In this document: positions 8,196-16,242 of the stretch, piece by piece
How the letters are laid out: each line of letters opens with the position of its first letter
Numbering within the stretch: position 1 is the stretch's first letter
Assembly: GCA_900642245.1 (NCBI GenBank)
Contig: CAAAJI010000375.1
Location: forward strand, 26,413-46,290
Direction: 5' to 3'
DNA from: Fragilaria radians
Taxonomy: Eukaryota; Bacillariophyta; Fragilariophyceae; Fragilariales; Fragilariaceae
Length of the DNA stretch: 19,878 bases
Translations under genes and position numbers: made by a program
Notes under the pieces: model-generated
Seen by the model: only the letters and a program-made list of their open reading frames with translations
Told to the model about the DNA's origin: nothing
Database searches by the model: none

Positions 8196-8719
8196 TCTGC
8201 CTCCCGATTAAGAAAGACACACACGCATTATATGTTGCATTATTGAGCGCATTTCATCTAAGATTACCGATTTAAAATCGTAAATTAGGATTCAAATTGC
8301 TACTTTTTAGATCTTGCTTCACCCCATTAATGATGTTTGCAACACTTGTTTGCTGTCCATAGACACTGTTGATTAGATTGATTGCAGAGTTGGCTCACAC
8401 AATTTTGCGGTGGTGAAGCATATGCTTCGCACAACTCTGCTCAGAAAAAGATAAATCCCTTGCAGGCTTTCTTCCTTTGATTCCCCTCAATGTATATTGG
8501 ATTGCATCACCAATATTCTTTAATCTTAGGGTAGTTTAGTTTATTGGAAACAGTTTTTCTTTCGAAAAAATCCTGTGCATCAAATTTCTACATACGATCT
8601 CGTACCCCTGGAAAGATAAATTCGTTCTAAAAATAAATCTATGATGTAAAATTTTATTTTGTGTAAATTGGGAGACTATAAATTAGTTAACTAAATCTAT
8701 TCTTGTGAACATTTTGTAG
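8196..8719. other. Non-coding stretch with foldback and shared repeat
   Basis: No gene seen. It contains a foldback at 8384-8440 (9-bp arms GCAGAGTTG/CAACTCTGC) enclosing a 14-bp perfect palindrome GAAGCATATGCTTC at 8415-8428, and a segment (about 8540-8605) also present at 10760-10823. Confidence 0.45.
8540..8605 (+). repeat. Short dispersed repeat, copy 1 (pair of 10760-10823)
   Basis: Both copies carry a GAAAACAG or GAAACAG stretch, then TCCTGTGC, TCA(A/G)ATTTCTACATAC and (A/G)ATC(T/C)CGTAC in the same order and similar spacing. They are likely pieces of the same mobile-element family. Confidence 0.5.
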
Positions 8720-8943
8720 ATATTCTGTTCCAGACCACTCCGTGAGGATCACCCTAATAGGAAAGACTTCTATCCAGATGCTGAAGAAAAAGTTCCAAAT
8801 GACCTTCCTATGTCAAAGGGACCAAAAGTCCGGATGACTGTCTATGTGGATGCAGACCATGCACATGATTTAGAAGCTGAAACATCTATCATAGGTATCC
8901 TAGCCAGGTTGAATAATACACCTATTAGATGGGTCTCTAACTT
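8720..8943 (+). pseudogene. Copia polymerase fragment: RNase H domain
   Basis: The plus-strand frame of ATG 8810, extended back to about 8720, reads DFYPDAEEKVPNDLPMSKGP, then VRMTVYVDADHAHDLEAETS and IIGILARLNNTPIRWVS. These are the entry to and first strand of a Ty1/copia RNase H domain (catalytic Asp in YVDADHA). The sequence then stops being polymerase at about 8943, exactly where antisense gag begins, so the open frame to 9088 is a chimera and not a gene. Confidence 0.85.
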
Positions 8944-8944
8944 T

Positions 8945-9301
8945 CCATGCTTGTTTTCCCTACATATTCTCTTTTTCTTCATTAATGAGGATGCAGATAC
9001 TGGGTCAAAGTTCTTCTTGAGTTTCTCCCAGGCTATGCTTGCATTCCATTCTCATAATCCTTTGTCTTGCAACATTTTAAAGTTCTGAATGCGATTTTTT
9101 CACCACGCTTACTTATCTTCTTTCCTTTGTCCCAAAATCCATCAAAATCTTCATCTGCCTTGGGAAGTGACAACTCTCCTACAATAAATTCTTAAATCCG
9201 TATCTCTGAGCCTTTGCTAGAAACTTCTCACTCCAAATAGGCCACCCATAGGGCTTATTTACAAGTGCCAAGTTCACTCCAGATTCACTGGAAATTTCAT
9301 T
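8945..9301 (-). pseudogene. Antisense copia gag fragment
   Basis: Reading the minus strand from 9301 gives NEISSESGVNLALVNKPYG, GWPIWSEKFLAKAQRYGFK, then after a one-base shift GELSLPKADEDFD, then CCKTKDYENG and NASIAWEKLKKNFDPVSASS. This is a copia gag of the same type as at 2566 but a different copy and opposite orientation. At least two frameshifts and a TAG interrupt it. It abuts the sense RNase H fragment tail-on, implying nested insertion or inversion. Confidence 0.8.
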
Positions 9302-9490
9302 GATCAAGATTGAATCCTAGGAGGGATTGAATCAGTTAAGTTCTACAACTAAAAAGTATGATAATTAATCAAATTGCACTGTGTACAATGAAAATCAGTT
9401 TTCATCAGTTTCCAACTGGCACCACTTTTAAAGGGATGCAGTAGAACAGATATCAGTTACTTTTCCCCTTCAAGCAGGAAAACGGTATCC

Positions 9491-9690
9491 ATGCAATGCT
9501 TTGTTGATGTAGATCACACCACAAGGTCACAGACAGGTATATGAATATTCTTAAATAGAGCACCAATAATGTGGTACCGCAAGGGACAGAACAATCTTAA
9601 ATCCTCAACTTTTGGAAGTATGTACATCACTGTGGTGAGATGCTGCAAGGAGCTACGATGGTATGGTATTGGAAGCCCAATAATGATGAT
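9491..9690 (+). pseudogene. Second copia RNase H fragment
   Basis: From ATG 9491 the frame reads MQCFVDVDHTTRSQTGI, an in-frame TGA, then IFLNRAPIMWYRKGQNNLKS and STFGSMYITVV, followed by a degraded ELRWYGI. This matches the CFVDADHAG...RSQTG...NRAPI.WYSK.QN..ESSTFGSE core of copia RNase H, with the usual Arg-Arg before S-Q-T and the usual Glu after FGS changed or lost. It is a different subfamily from the 8720 fragment, so at least two copia lineages are present. Confidence 0.8.
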
Positions 9691-10440
9691 GAATGAGCAA
9701 AGAATTAATTCTAATCTTTTGCAAGTAGCCCCCGCTTCACCACAACTTTGAATCAAGGGAAAGTACATATGTGAGTAGGAATTCTAATTTTTGGTTCTCA
9801 AGAAGAATTGGCTCCAAAACTTAGGTTGCAGAAGTGCAGTCCCAAAGTTTTCTTTTTTTGTCTCTGAAAAATTGTCAAGTTAAGAATCTGTTATATGTCA
9901 ACCACAACATAGCTTGATGGTCTTGGTGGGCATTATGGACTCAGATGCAACCAGGTCTTTCACAGTGTTGTAGAGCAGATTTCTTTGATGTAAAACCAAA
10001 AAAGCCAGTACATTCATTTGTCCACACGGAAACTATAGATCAGACCTGACTCTTTGGCATATGATGCCATACTCTTATGGACCCTCCAATCAAGGCCAAA
10101 CCTCTGATAACTTTCACCCTTTGGAGAAACATTACTTGCATAATAAGAAGTGCCAGGCAACATTTCCTTTGTTAGAACCCCTCATCTTGCCACTAATCCT
10201 ATCAGGCAACTACCAGGGGTGTTTCATGTTGCAAGTTTTTAGTTGTAAAAAAGCCTATTGGAAATGAATTTGATGTTCATGGGAAAGTCACATGGTCAAG
10301 AGCCCATCAGAAATCTTCCGCAAGGGAATATCGCAACAGAAAAAAGAAAGTGTGGTTCAACTTCACAAGGATCCCAGATTGGTTTTGTCCTTCTTAGATT
10401 TTTATGCTCCTCTAAGGAAGTCTTCAAAATTGAATATAAA
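9691..10440. other. Unassigned stretch, probably mobile-element debris
   Basis: Open frames up to 68 codons (for example 10061-10267 and 10258-10452) show no domain I can identify. Given flanking copia fragments they are most likely decayed polymerase or spacer sequence. Confidence 0.35.
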
Positions 10441-10457
10441 ATGTTTTCATAGGCATA

Positions 10458-10541
10458 TTTTTACTAGATACATCGGGTGCCACATTTCTGCATTGGGTGC
10501 TAATTTCTGGAATGTTTTTCTACTCAACTTGCATCGGGTGC
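10458..10541 (+). repeat. CATCGGGTGC motif cluster, copy 1
   Basis: Three motifs, CATCGGGTGC (10471), CATTGGGTGC (10491) and CATCGGGTGC (10532), are preceded by TTTTTACTAGATA. The same lead-in and motif (TTTTTACTTGATA then CATCGGGAGC) recur at 18598-18619 after the RecQ-like pseudogene. The two loci therefore share a repeat family. Confidence 0.6.
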
Positions 10542-11120
10542 AACTACTCTACTTTTCTACGCAGACTTATCTTTATTTTTTCACACCATTCTCATCCAAA
10601 TCATGTTCCTTGGAATATGAGACTCTACACATTCCTACTAATATTTTAAAGGAAGTTATCCAACAAGCCATATCAATTCGTTTCTGATGTATTACGCTAA
10701 CAGCATCCATGTTTCCTTAGAATGAGACTTTAAAAAAAGTTGTCATTAGCCACTTTCTCATTTTGAAAACAGTTTTCTCTCCCATCATCCTGTGCTTCAG
10801 ATTTCTACATACAATCCCGTACTAAATGTCATACAATATTTTGAAGATAAAATCTACAGTTTTGTACTACTACTTATTCCAGAAATGTCTGAAGTTGATG
10901 CCATAAAACCTCCATTGCTTCACAAAGGTTGGCAAAATGAAGCGGCAAAAACAGCGATTACAATGACAACCTTTGTCATGATTTTCTTGATTATATGAAA
11001 CTGAATATGATGACAAAATGGTGGAGGTGGTAGAAAATTTGTTGAATTTTACACCGATAATGAAAACTACAATCAGGCTAGTGACAACAACGGGAGACGT
11101 CTAGTTTAGAATCAACAAGA
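10542..11120. other. Upstream region of the Elf1-like gene
   Basis: No supported gene. A short ATG frame at 10885-10998 (MSEVDAIKPPLLHKGWQNEA then a hydrophobic end) has no known match, and its upstream part lies in the dispersed repeat 10760-10823. The promoter of the Elf1-like gene would be in the last few hundred bases; no motif stands out. Confidence 0.3.
10760..10823 (+). repeat. Short dispersed repeat, copy 2 (pair of 8540-8605)
   Basis: Carries TCCTGTGCTTCAGATTTCTA followed by CATACAATCCCGTAC, matching the copy at 8540-8605 with scattered substitutions. Confidence 0.5.
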
Positions 11121-11631
11121 ATGAGACGTTGTGCCAAGAAAGCCCTGGTAGGTTGATTCCTCCTTTCACTTGTCATCCTCATCATATTCTGTTTCAATCA
11201 ATGAGACATGGTTCTGAATTTGAGATGCTGTTTAATAGTGTTGTCATGTTTCCCAAAAGTATCAGCCAAAACGAAACACTTAAGACCAAAAATACCCCCT
11301 TCTCACTTTTATCTTCATTCTGCTTCATATTTACACCAAAAAATTTTGAATCATCCTATCAAAGGTTCAAACCAAAAAACGTGTGACTCTTGCAAAGCAA
11401 TTCCAATGTCCATTTTGTGACAATGAAAACGTCGTGGAGTGTAAGATGGATATGAAATCAGGAGTTGGACAATTGGATTGTTGTCTTTGTGGTGCCAACT
11501 ATCAAATGCCCATACATCACTTGCACAAACTAATTGATGTCTTCTCAAAATGGTTGGACAATTTTGAGGCAGCAGCTTGGGGAGGGACTTCCAAAGCTCA
11601 ATCGGATTTGTTTGGGAAAGGGTGGTGGTGA
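11121..11631 (+). CDS. ELOF1: Elf1-type transcription elongation factor, tail frameshifted
   Basis: Best model: exon 1 11121-11147 (MRRCAKKAL, donor GTAGGT), intron 11148-11364, exon 2 11365-11631; 97 residues. The exon 2 core is certain: VQTKKRVTLAKQFQCPFC, then ENVVECKMD, GQLDCCLCGANYQMPIHHL and LIDVFSKWLD, the Elf1 zinc ribbon with C24/C27 and C48/C51. The basic N-terminus fits Elf1, but the 5' exon is less certain because the acceptor (ATCAAAG) lacks a pyrimidine tract. Elf1 binds RNA polymerase II and helps it pass nucleosomes and lesions. The frame ends at TGA 11629-11631 after KAQSDLFGKGWW; the family's acidic tail continues in the next frame. The protein keeps the whole folded core and is longer than human ELOF1 (83 aa, no acidic tail), so it could work, or this may be a young pseudogene. 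Confidence 0.75.
11148..11364 (+). other. Proposed intron of the Elf1-like gene
   Basis: The 217-nt interval has donor GTAGGT and acceptor CTATCAAAG and joins MRRCAKKAL to VQTKKRV in phase 0. In-frame stops, including TGA at 11347, show the exon 2 frame cannot simply extend upstream. The weak acceptor is the main doubt. Confidence 0.5.
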
Positions 11632-11773
11632 CAGCAATGATGATGATGATGAAAATCATGACATTCCAGAAGCATCACGTTTATCTTTCAACAAGAAAAG
11701 TGCAGCCAAAGCTGAGACACATTATTGATTGTAGGGATTGGATGACTTGGATGAAGATGATGACGAGGATTAA
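11621..11773 (+). pseudogene. Out-of-frame acidic tail of the Elf1-like gene
   Basis: In the frame one base beyond the main frame, the sequence reads GGGDSNDDDDENHDIPEAS, then LSFNKKSAAKAETHY, TGA, TTG, TAG, then GLDDLDEDDDED and TAA at 11771-11773. This is the acidic C-terminus typical of longer Elf1 proteins, preserved in composition but displaced by a one-base insertion near 11610-11620 (in GTTTGGGAAAGGG) and further cut by two stops. It marks recent loss of the tail. Confidence 0.7.
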
Positions 11774-12264
11774 TAAGAGCTGCAAAACAAATCCTTAAAC
11801 TGAGGGTGAATATGGAATGGAAAAATACTTTAAATATAACTTTTGTGACCCAGCATTAGTAAGCTATATACTGAGTCACTTATGCGTCAAAAATGCAAAA
11901 CACAAGGTTGAATGTTGGTACTTTCATTGCATTGTGTTCTAGTTATATTTCTGCATGATTTTTATTGTTGATACAATCTCTCTCCAAGCCCAGTTTAAAG
12001 AATTTAGTGAAAAGTGGATTTGACATCCAATTCTATCAGAAAGTATTGAGTAGCAAATTCTCGTATCAGCATCAAGAAGGGAATAGAATAAAGTTATTCT
12101 AATTGAATTGGAGGAGCCCATAAATTTTGCAAATAAGCAATCCAATGATACAAATATGCAAGGAACTATTTAACTACCTAAAAGATATGACTTGTTGATT
12201 GGGTCTACTGTTAGTACAAGATCCAAGAAGATTGGATCAAGTGTCAGCAAAGTATCTACACCTA
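11774..12264. other. Unassigned intergenic stretch
   Basis: No gene supported. The minus-strand open frame 11939-12145 (68 codons) has no recognisable domain. From about 12192 a plus-strand Ser/Lys-rich open stretch runs into dispersed repeat copy B and is probably its 5' part. Confidence 0.35.
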
Positions 12265-12714
12265 GTATTAAGTCAATGGACACTAAGCCTTCTAACCCAT
12301 TAGACTTTTATCCTAAGCACCTCAACCATGCATTAATACCAACTCAAGACTTTGAAGGATTTAGAGGAACCACAAATTGTTTGAATGGAAGCCAGAGTTT
12401 CTAAATGAAGATTCTTCATCAAATTTAAGGCCAACACATTACTTTGATGGACAGTTTTTCTAAATGAAAATCTCCATCAAATTCAAGGCCAATCCAATAC
12501 TTTTATGAACAGTGGCTATGACAACTGCAAATGATAAAAGATACCAAGTGCTTAACCCTAGAGTCAAGGGATTGATTTTTTGAAGCTTCAATGAATAATG
12601 TTGAAGGACATTATGGACAAATTGGTGCAGGTTATCTTTTTGATCCAGACTAACAAGCAGAATACTCTGAAAGAGGAACCAAATGTTACATAGACTTCTT
12701 GGATGACATGCCAT
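12265..12714 (+). repeat. Dispersed coding-derived repeat, copy B
   Basis: Partner of 7760-8195. An open frame from about 12192 carries STVSTRSKKIGSSVSKVST and LDFYPKHLNHALIPTQDFEG before a stop near 12402; later frames give ANDKRYQVLNPRVKG and HYGQIGAGYLFDPD ... GTKCYIDFLDDMP. Copy B keeps longer peptide traces than copy A. The protein family is not recognised. Confidence 0.6.
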
Positions 12715-12847
12715 AACTGGAATCTAAGCTTACTACATTCTTCCCAAGTTTCCAGTCCATAATATATAGTGTGTGCATGCGGAAATACCTAAACATATTA
12801 ACTGTTTGCATGATTCTAGCTTAATCCATTATAAATGATGAAATACC

Positions 12848-13408
12848 TTAAACTGAAGCACAACCACAGCAACCACAATCAATTTTCTTGCAATCAACTT
12901 TGACATCTGCTCCTCTTGCACACAATAAAGCTGGAATTGTGCCATTTAGTTGGTTTGATGACAAGTCTAGCTTAAACAAACCTGTCATTGATTCAAAAGA
13001 GGATGGAATTGTGCCACTTAGTTCATTTGATGACAAGTTCAATGAATACAAACTTGTCATAGACCCAAAAAATGATGGAAGTGTACCATATAGTTTATTT
13101 GATGACAAGTCCAGTGTATACATATTAATTAATGATCCAAAAGATGATGGGATTTTGCCATTTAATTGATTTGATGACAGATCCAGTGTACGCAAATTTG
13201 TCATAGATCCAAAAGAAGATGGAATTTTACCATTTAGATGATTTGATGACAAGTCCAGTGTAAACATATTAATTAATGATCCAAAAGATGATGGAATTTT
13301 GCCATTTAATTGACTTGATGACAAATCCAGTGTATTCAACCTTGTCATAGATCCAATAGATGATGGAATTTTGCCATTTAGCTGATTTGATGTCAAGTAC
13401 AGTGTATG
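12848..13408 (-). pseudogene. LRR protein, C-terminal segment (5' end cut by insertion)
   Basis: The minus strand is open from 13408 to TAA at 12850-12848. It encodes about six complete 24-residue plant-type repeats of the form TLDLSSNQLNGKIPSSFGSM, then a C-terminal cap LCARGADVKVDCKKIDCGCC ending in GCASV. This Cys-rich end closes many diatom LRR proteins. The first residues, HTLYLTSNQLNG, begin mid-repeat directly after a TAA, with no usable ATG. Its start matches the point where the upstream LRR segment (13870-14811) breaks off, so the two were one gene of about 470 codons or more, split by the 13408-13945 insertion. LRRs of this type bind proteins or glycans, usually at the cell surface; no ligand can be inferred. 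Confidence 0.8.
13401..13407. repeat. Target-site duplication, left copy
   Basis: AGTGTAT at 13401-13407 is repeated at 13946-13952, flanking the insertion in the LRR gene. The duplication would be 8 bp if one mismatch (C/A) at its outer end is allowed. Confidence 0.6.
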
Positions 13409-13945
13409 TTAAAAACAAAAGTCGCTCTGAACCTCAAAATTGGTCGATCACGCGTCAAAAAGACAGAAAAAAGGCAGCAACAAGGGACTTTACCGCAGTT
13501 TCCTTGATATTAAGAGTAGAGTTGATAAACTCTGGTTTGGTAGCAATGGGAAGCTTGAAGAAAGCTTCCAAACAACAAATCTAAAGTAAAAGATTAAAAA
13601 TTCACGAGATTGTAATTCTAAGTTTTTAACTACTGCTATAGAATCTCATCTGAAAATTTGCATCTCACATGATGAAATTTTCCTCAATTTATCCCACATT
13701 TGGTTGCTTCACCAATTTTTATCTAATTGTGAATTAGGCAACCTGGATTTAGAGTCACTTACTTAAAACATTCATTTTTGTTTTCTTTTCATAATTTTTC
13801 TTATCACATGCATTTCAACCTCTAAATTACCTCATTTCTTAAATAGACCGAAATCCCAAATGTATTGACTTAGAAGTCAATAATTTGTTGTTTAAGATGC
13901 AACACATTCATAAAATGGATCAAATATAAATGACACCATTTAACA
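13408..13945. mobile_element. 538-bp non-autonomous insertion splitting the LRR gene
   Basis: Removing this segment and one copy of AGTGTAT restores an uninterrupted LRR reading frame (NLYTL joined to YLTSNQLNG). The ends carry a short inverted repeat, GTTAAA at 13408 and TTTAAC at 13939-13944. A 7-8-bp duplication with short inverted ends suggests a hAT-like MITE, but that family is inferred. The interior is AT-rich and non-coding, with a hairpin at 13549-13569 (GGAAGCTT/AAGCTTCC). It is not an intron: on the gene strand it begins GTTAAA but ends in AAC, not AG. Confidence 0.7.
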
Positions 13946-14811
13946 AGTGTATACAAATTTCTGAATGATCCCAAAAATGATGGAATTGTGCCATTTAACT
14001 TGTTGTAAGATAAATCCACACTTGTCAAATTTGTTAATGCTTGCATGAAAGCTGGGATCTTGCCATACAATAGATTGAAAGACAAATACAATTGCACCAT
14101 ACTGGTTAATGATTCCATAGATGCTGGAATTGTGCCATTTAATTGATTTGATGATAAGTCCAGTACAGCCAAACGTGTCATAGATCCAAAAGATGATGGA
14201 ATTTTGCCATTTAGTTGATTTGATGATAAGTCCAATGCATACAAACTTGTCATAGATTCCATAGATGCTGGAATTGTGCCATTTAATTGATTTGATGACA
14301 AGTCAAGTACAGCCAAGCGTGTCAAAGATCCAAAAGATGATGGAATTTTGCCATTTAGTTGATTTGATGATAAGTCCAATGTATACAATTGTGTCATAGA
14401 ATCAAAGGATGGTGGAATTTTGCCACTAAGTTGATTTGATGACAAATCCAGCATTTCCAATCTTGTTAATGATTGCATGGAAGTTGGAATTGTGCCATTT
14501 AGTTGACCAATGTGAAGAGACAAGGATGTCAAGTTTTTCAAGAAACTGATTTGCACTGGAATGCTACCCTTCAGATACATAGTATCCAAAGACAGTGATT
14601 GCACATTAGTCAATAATCCAATTTTTGATGGTATGGTTCCAGTTACAAGTGTCCTAATCAAATTTAAATGTTTCAGATTTGTCAATGACGTCAAAAACAA
14701 AGGAGTACTGAAGGTTTCAGTGAAAATGAAGTCATTCACATAAGACAGCTCTAAGTGTGTCAACTTGGTAAGGCATCCCAATGAAACTGGTAAGACTCGG
14801 TCACTTTGCAT
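13870..14811 (-). CDS. LRR protein, N-terminal segment (313-codon frame)
   Basis: ATG at 14811-14809 opens 313 codons; the frame is open slightly further, to a TAA at 14862-14860, and that extension (KNLKFLQIFNDDYSCMQSD) still looks like LRR, so the true start was probably upstream. Residues 1-289 hold about eleven repeats: less regular ones first (LTHLELS, LKHLNLI, VQSLSLD, LTSLSLH), then highly regular LDLSSNQLNGKIPSSFGSMT and LDLSSNQLNGTIPASMESLT. Residues 145-240 include a 48-residue unit duplicated in tandem. The last 24 codons (VKWCHLYLIHFMN...) come from the inserted element, not the LRR gene. No signal peptide, transmembrane segment or kinase is present; the 5' end abuts the helicase-like element and may have been removed. 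As it stands the product would lack its C-terminal cap. Confidence 0.75.
   Translation of the reverse strand: MQSDRVLPVSLGCLTKLTHLELSYVNDFIFTETFSTPLFLTSLTNLKHLNLIRTLVTGTIPSKIGLLTNVQSLSLDTMYLKGSIPVQISFLKNLTSLSLHIGQLNGTIPTSMQSLTRLEMLDLSSNQLSGKIPPSFDSMTQLYTLDLSSNQLNGKIPSSFGSLTRLAVLDLSSNQLNGTIPASMESMTSLYALDLSSNQLNGKIPSSFGSMTRLAVLDLSSNQLNGTIPASMESLTSMVQLYLSFNLLYGKIPAFMQALTNLTSVDLSYNKLNGTIPSFLGSFRNLYTLVKWCHLYLIHFMNVLHLKQQIIDF
13946..13952. repeat. Target-site duplication, right copy
   Basis: AGTGTAT, matching 13401-13407 across the insertion. Confidence 0.6.
14111..14398 (-). repeat. 144-bp tandem duplication within the LRR coding region
   Basis: A two-repeat unit (48 codons) starting at 14111 recurs at 14255 with few substitutions; both carry GATTCCATAGATGCTGGAAT and then the same order of landmarks. 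It shows repeat-array expansion by unequal exchange while the gene was coding. Confidence 0.75.
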
Positions 14812-14838
14812 ACAACTGTAATCATCATTGAAAATCTG

Positions 14839-14857
14839 TAAGAACTTTAAGTTCTTA
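14839..14857. repeat. 19-bp palindrome at the LRR/helicase boundary
   Basis: TAAGAACT and its exact reverse complement flank TTA. It sits where LRR similarity (minus strand) ends and the helicase-like frame (plus strand) begins, so it could mark an element end or breakpoint. Confidence 0.4.
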
Positions 14858-14877
14858 AGTTACTCAAGGGATACAAG

Positions 14878-15516
14878 ATGCTACTTCAAAATGCAAAGGC
14901 GCTGCAAACCATTGATCCGTTTCGAAGAGACTTCAATGAATACATTGGCTATTCTTGCACTTGTGGCCAATCATTCTTAAAGAAGGGCAATGCATTTCGG
15001 CATTGCATAAAACTTGGCTGTGACCAAGGAACGCTACAAAAAATTGAACTCATACAGCTTTGTTGTGGTTGGTATGTGTCACAGGCTCAAGTCACTTCAT
15101 TTTTCAATGCAGCACCTTGCATCGCAGAACAATTTGATTATTGCATGGTACGAGCTACGCTGCTTCCCTTCCTTCCTCAAAAGGAAAAACATGACCATAC
15201 CTATACACATATGTTCACGCCCCTTATAATTGGATGTGGCTGTGACAAACATTTTGTTGAAAAGATCAAGACCGACTTTGTTTCTATCCATTCACCACCA
15301 AGTCTGCCAGAGGAGTTATTGCTGACAAAAATCCACAAGCAAGCCAAAGTTTGGCTTCTTAACTTTGCACAAAAGAATATTTTAATGGTGCCAGGAAATC
15401 TCCGTGCAGGACTGCAAACATTTGAAGGTGGTGAAGTAGATGATGTTTCCCAAAGGTGCACATACACAATGCAACACAATCCTGGGAGTTTGCTTCCAGA
15501 ATTGAAAAAACTCTGA
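14878..15516 (+). pseudogene. Helicase-like protein: N-terminal Cys/His-rich part
   Basis: A 212-codon open stretch from ATG 14878. Residues 22-50 contain IGYSCTCGQSFLKKGNAFRH with Cys and His spacing like a C2H2-type finger, followed by CIKLGCD. More Cys follow in LCCGWYVSQAQ and CGCDKHF. The rest (KQAKVWLLNFAQKNIL and so on) has no family I can name. An in-frame TAA lies ten codons upstream, and TGA 15514-15516 ends it. Confidence 0.6.
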
Positions 15517-15531
15517 TCATTTTCTTTCTGA

Positions 15532-16242
15532 CATGGCCTTTTTGCAACAAGATGCTTTGATGACCAAGATGGATTTGCAATTCCATACTTTTTGAAAGAT
15601 TTGTTGCTTGAAGTTCCTTCATCAGTTGCCTCTCACCCCTTTGTGGTGGAATTCTGTCTTATGTTTGCATTCTGAGTCCCAAAGAATGGTGCAGCAATCT
15701 TCATGATATCGTGCGATACAGCGTCCTCGCTGTTCTCTAAGATTGCATCCATTTTGAAGGCAGCTGTTTGCTCCGTGATTTGCTCATTTTCTGAGCAGGC
15801 ATTTACAACGTATGGCAATTTACTTGTTAAATCTGTCAGAGAGACTCCTGTCCTCCATATTCTTTCACCAATGGTTCCACAAATAAGGGAAATGCATGGA
15901 CGACTACCAAAAAGGCAGAAAACTACTATTGACACGGGCGGAAATATCATTGTTGACCAATATGCATTTCCATTTGATGTATGGTCCCAAATAGTCCCTT
16001 TGACTGTTGTTTTGCTGCGGAAGGCATTAACTCATCTGGCCAATGGTTCTTGGTGGGAGCCTGTTGTTGATCCATCAACTATCATAAAGTTCAAGTTGAT
16101 GAAACCACATCAGACATTTCCTTGCTTGGTGTCACGTCTGAATGGAATGTGGTGCCTTTCTTGCTGCTTGACCAGTTGGATTACTTTACTGCATTATTGC
16201 AGATGGCTTTTCATGGTTTTGGAGGAGGTTCCGCTAGGATGA
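15532..16242 (+). pseudogene. Helicase-like protein: central region
   Basis: Frame 1 resumes after TGA 15529-15531, reads FDDQDGFAIPYFLKDLLLEV then VASHPFVVEFCLM, is cut by TGA 15673-15675, and continues open from 15676 with DTASSLFSKIASILKAAVCS, REMHGRLPKRQKTTIDTGG and DQYAFPFDVWSQIVPLTVVL. Between 15515 and 15600 an alternative reading with two compensating one-base shifts is also possible. After about 16085 the homologous sequence moves to frame 3, and codons to the stop at 16242 are out of frame. Confidence 0.6.

Noticed and set aside
8810..9088. A 92-codon plus-strand open frame as a gene
   Set aside because: It joins a copia RNase H fragment to the reverse strand of a copia gag; only the first ~45 codons are coding-derived in this orientation.
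10292..10687. A 131-codon open frame as a gene
   Set aside because: No recognisable domain; it runs through the CATCGGGTGC repeat cluster and AT-rich spacer, and lies between mobile-element fragments.
11360..11375. tRNA-like B box (GGTTCAAACC)
   Set aside because: It lies in the Elf1-like coding exon and no cloverleaf or A box can be folded around it.
11534..11773. Programmed frameshift making the full-length Elf1 acidic tail
   Set aside because: TGA and TAG also interrupt the displaced tail before its end, so shifting frame would not restore the complete protein; decay is simpler.
12888..13169. A 93-codon plus-strand open frame
   Set aside because: Antisense shadow of the regular LRR coding repeats, which keep stops out of the opposite frame.
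13408..13945. The segment between the two LRR parts as an intron
   Set aside because: On the gene strand it starts GT but ends AAC, and any AG acceptor nearby leads straight into an in-frame TAA; flanking AGTGTAT copies fit an insertion better.
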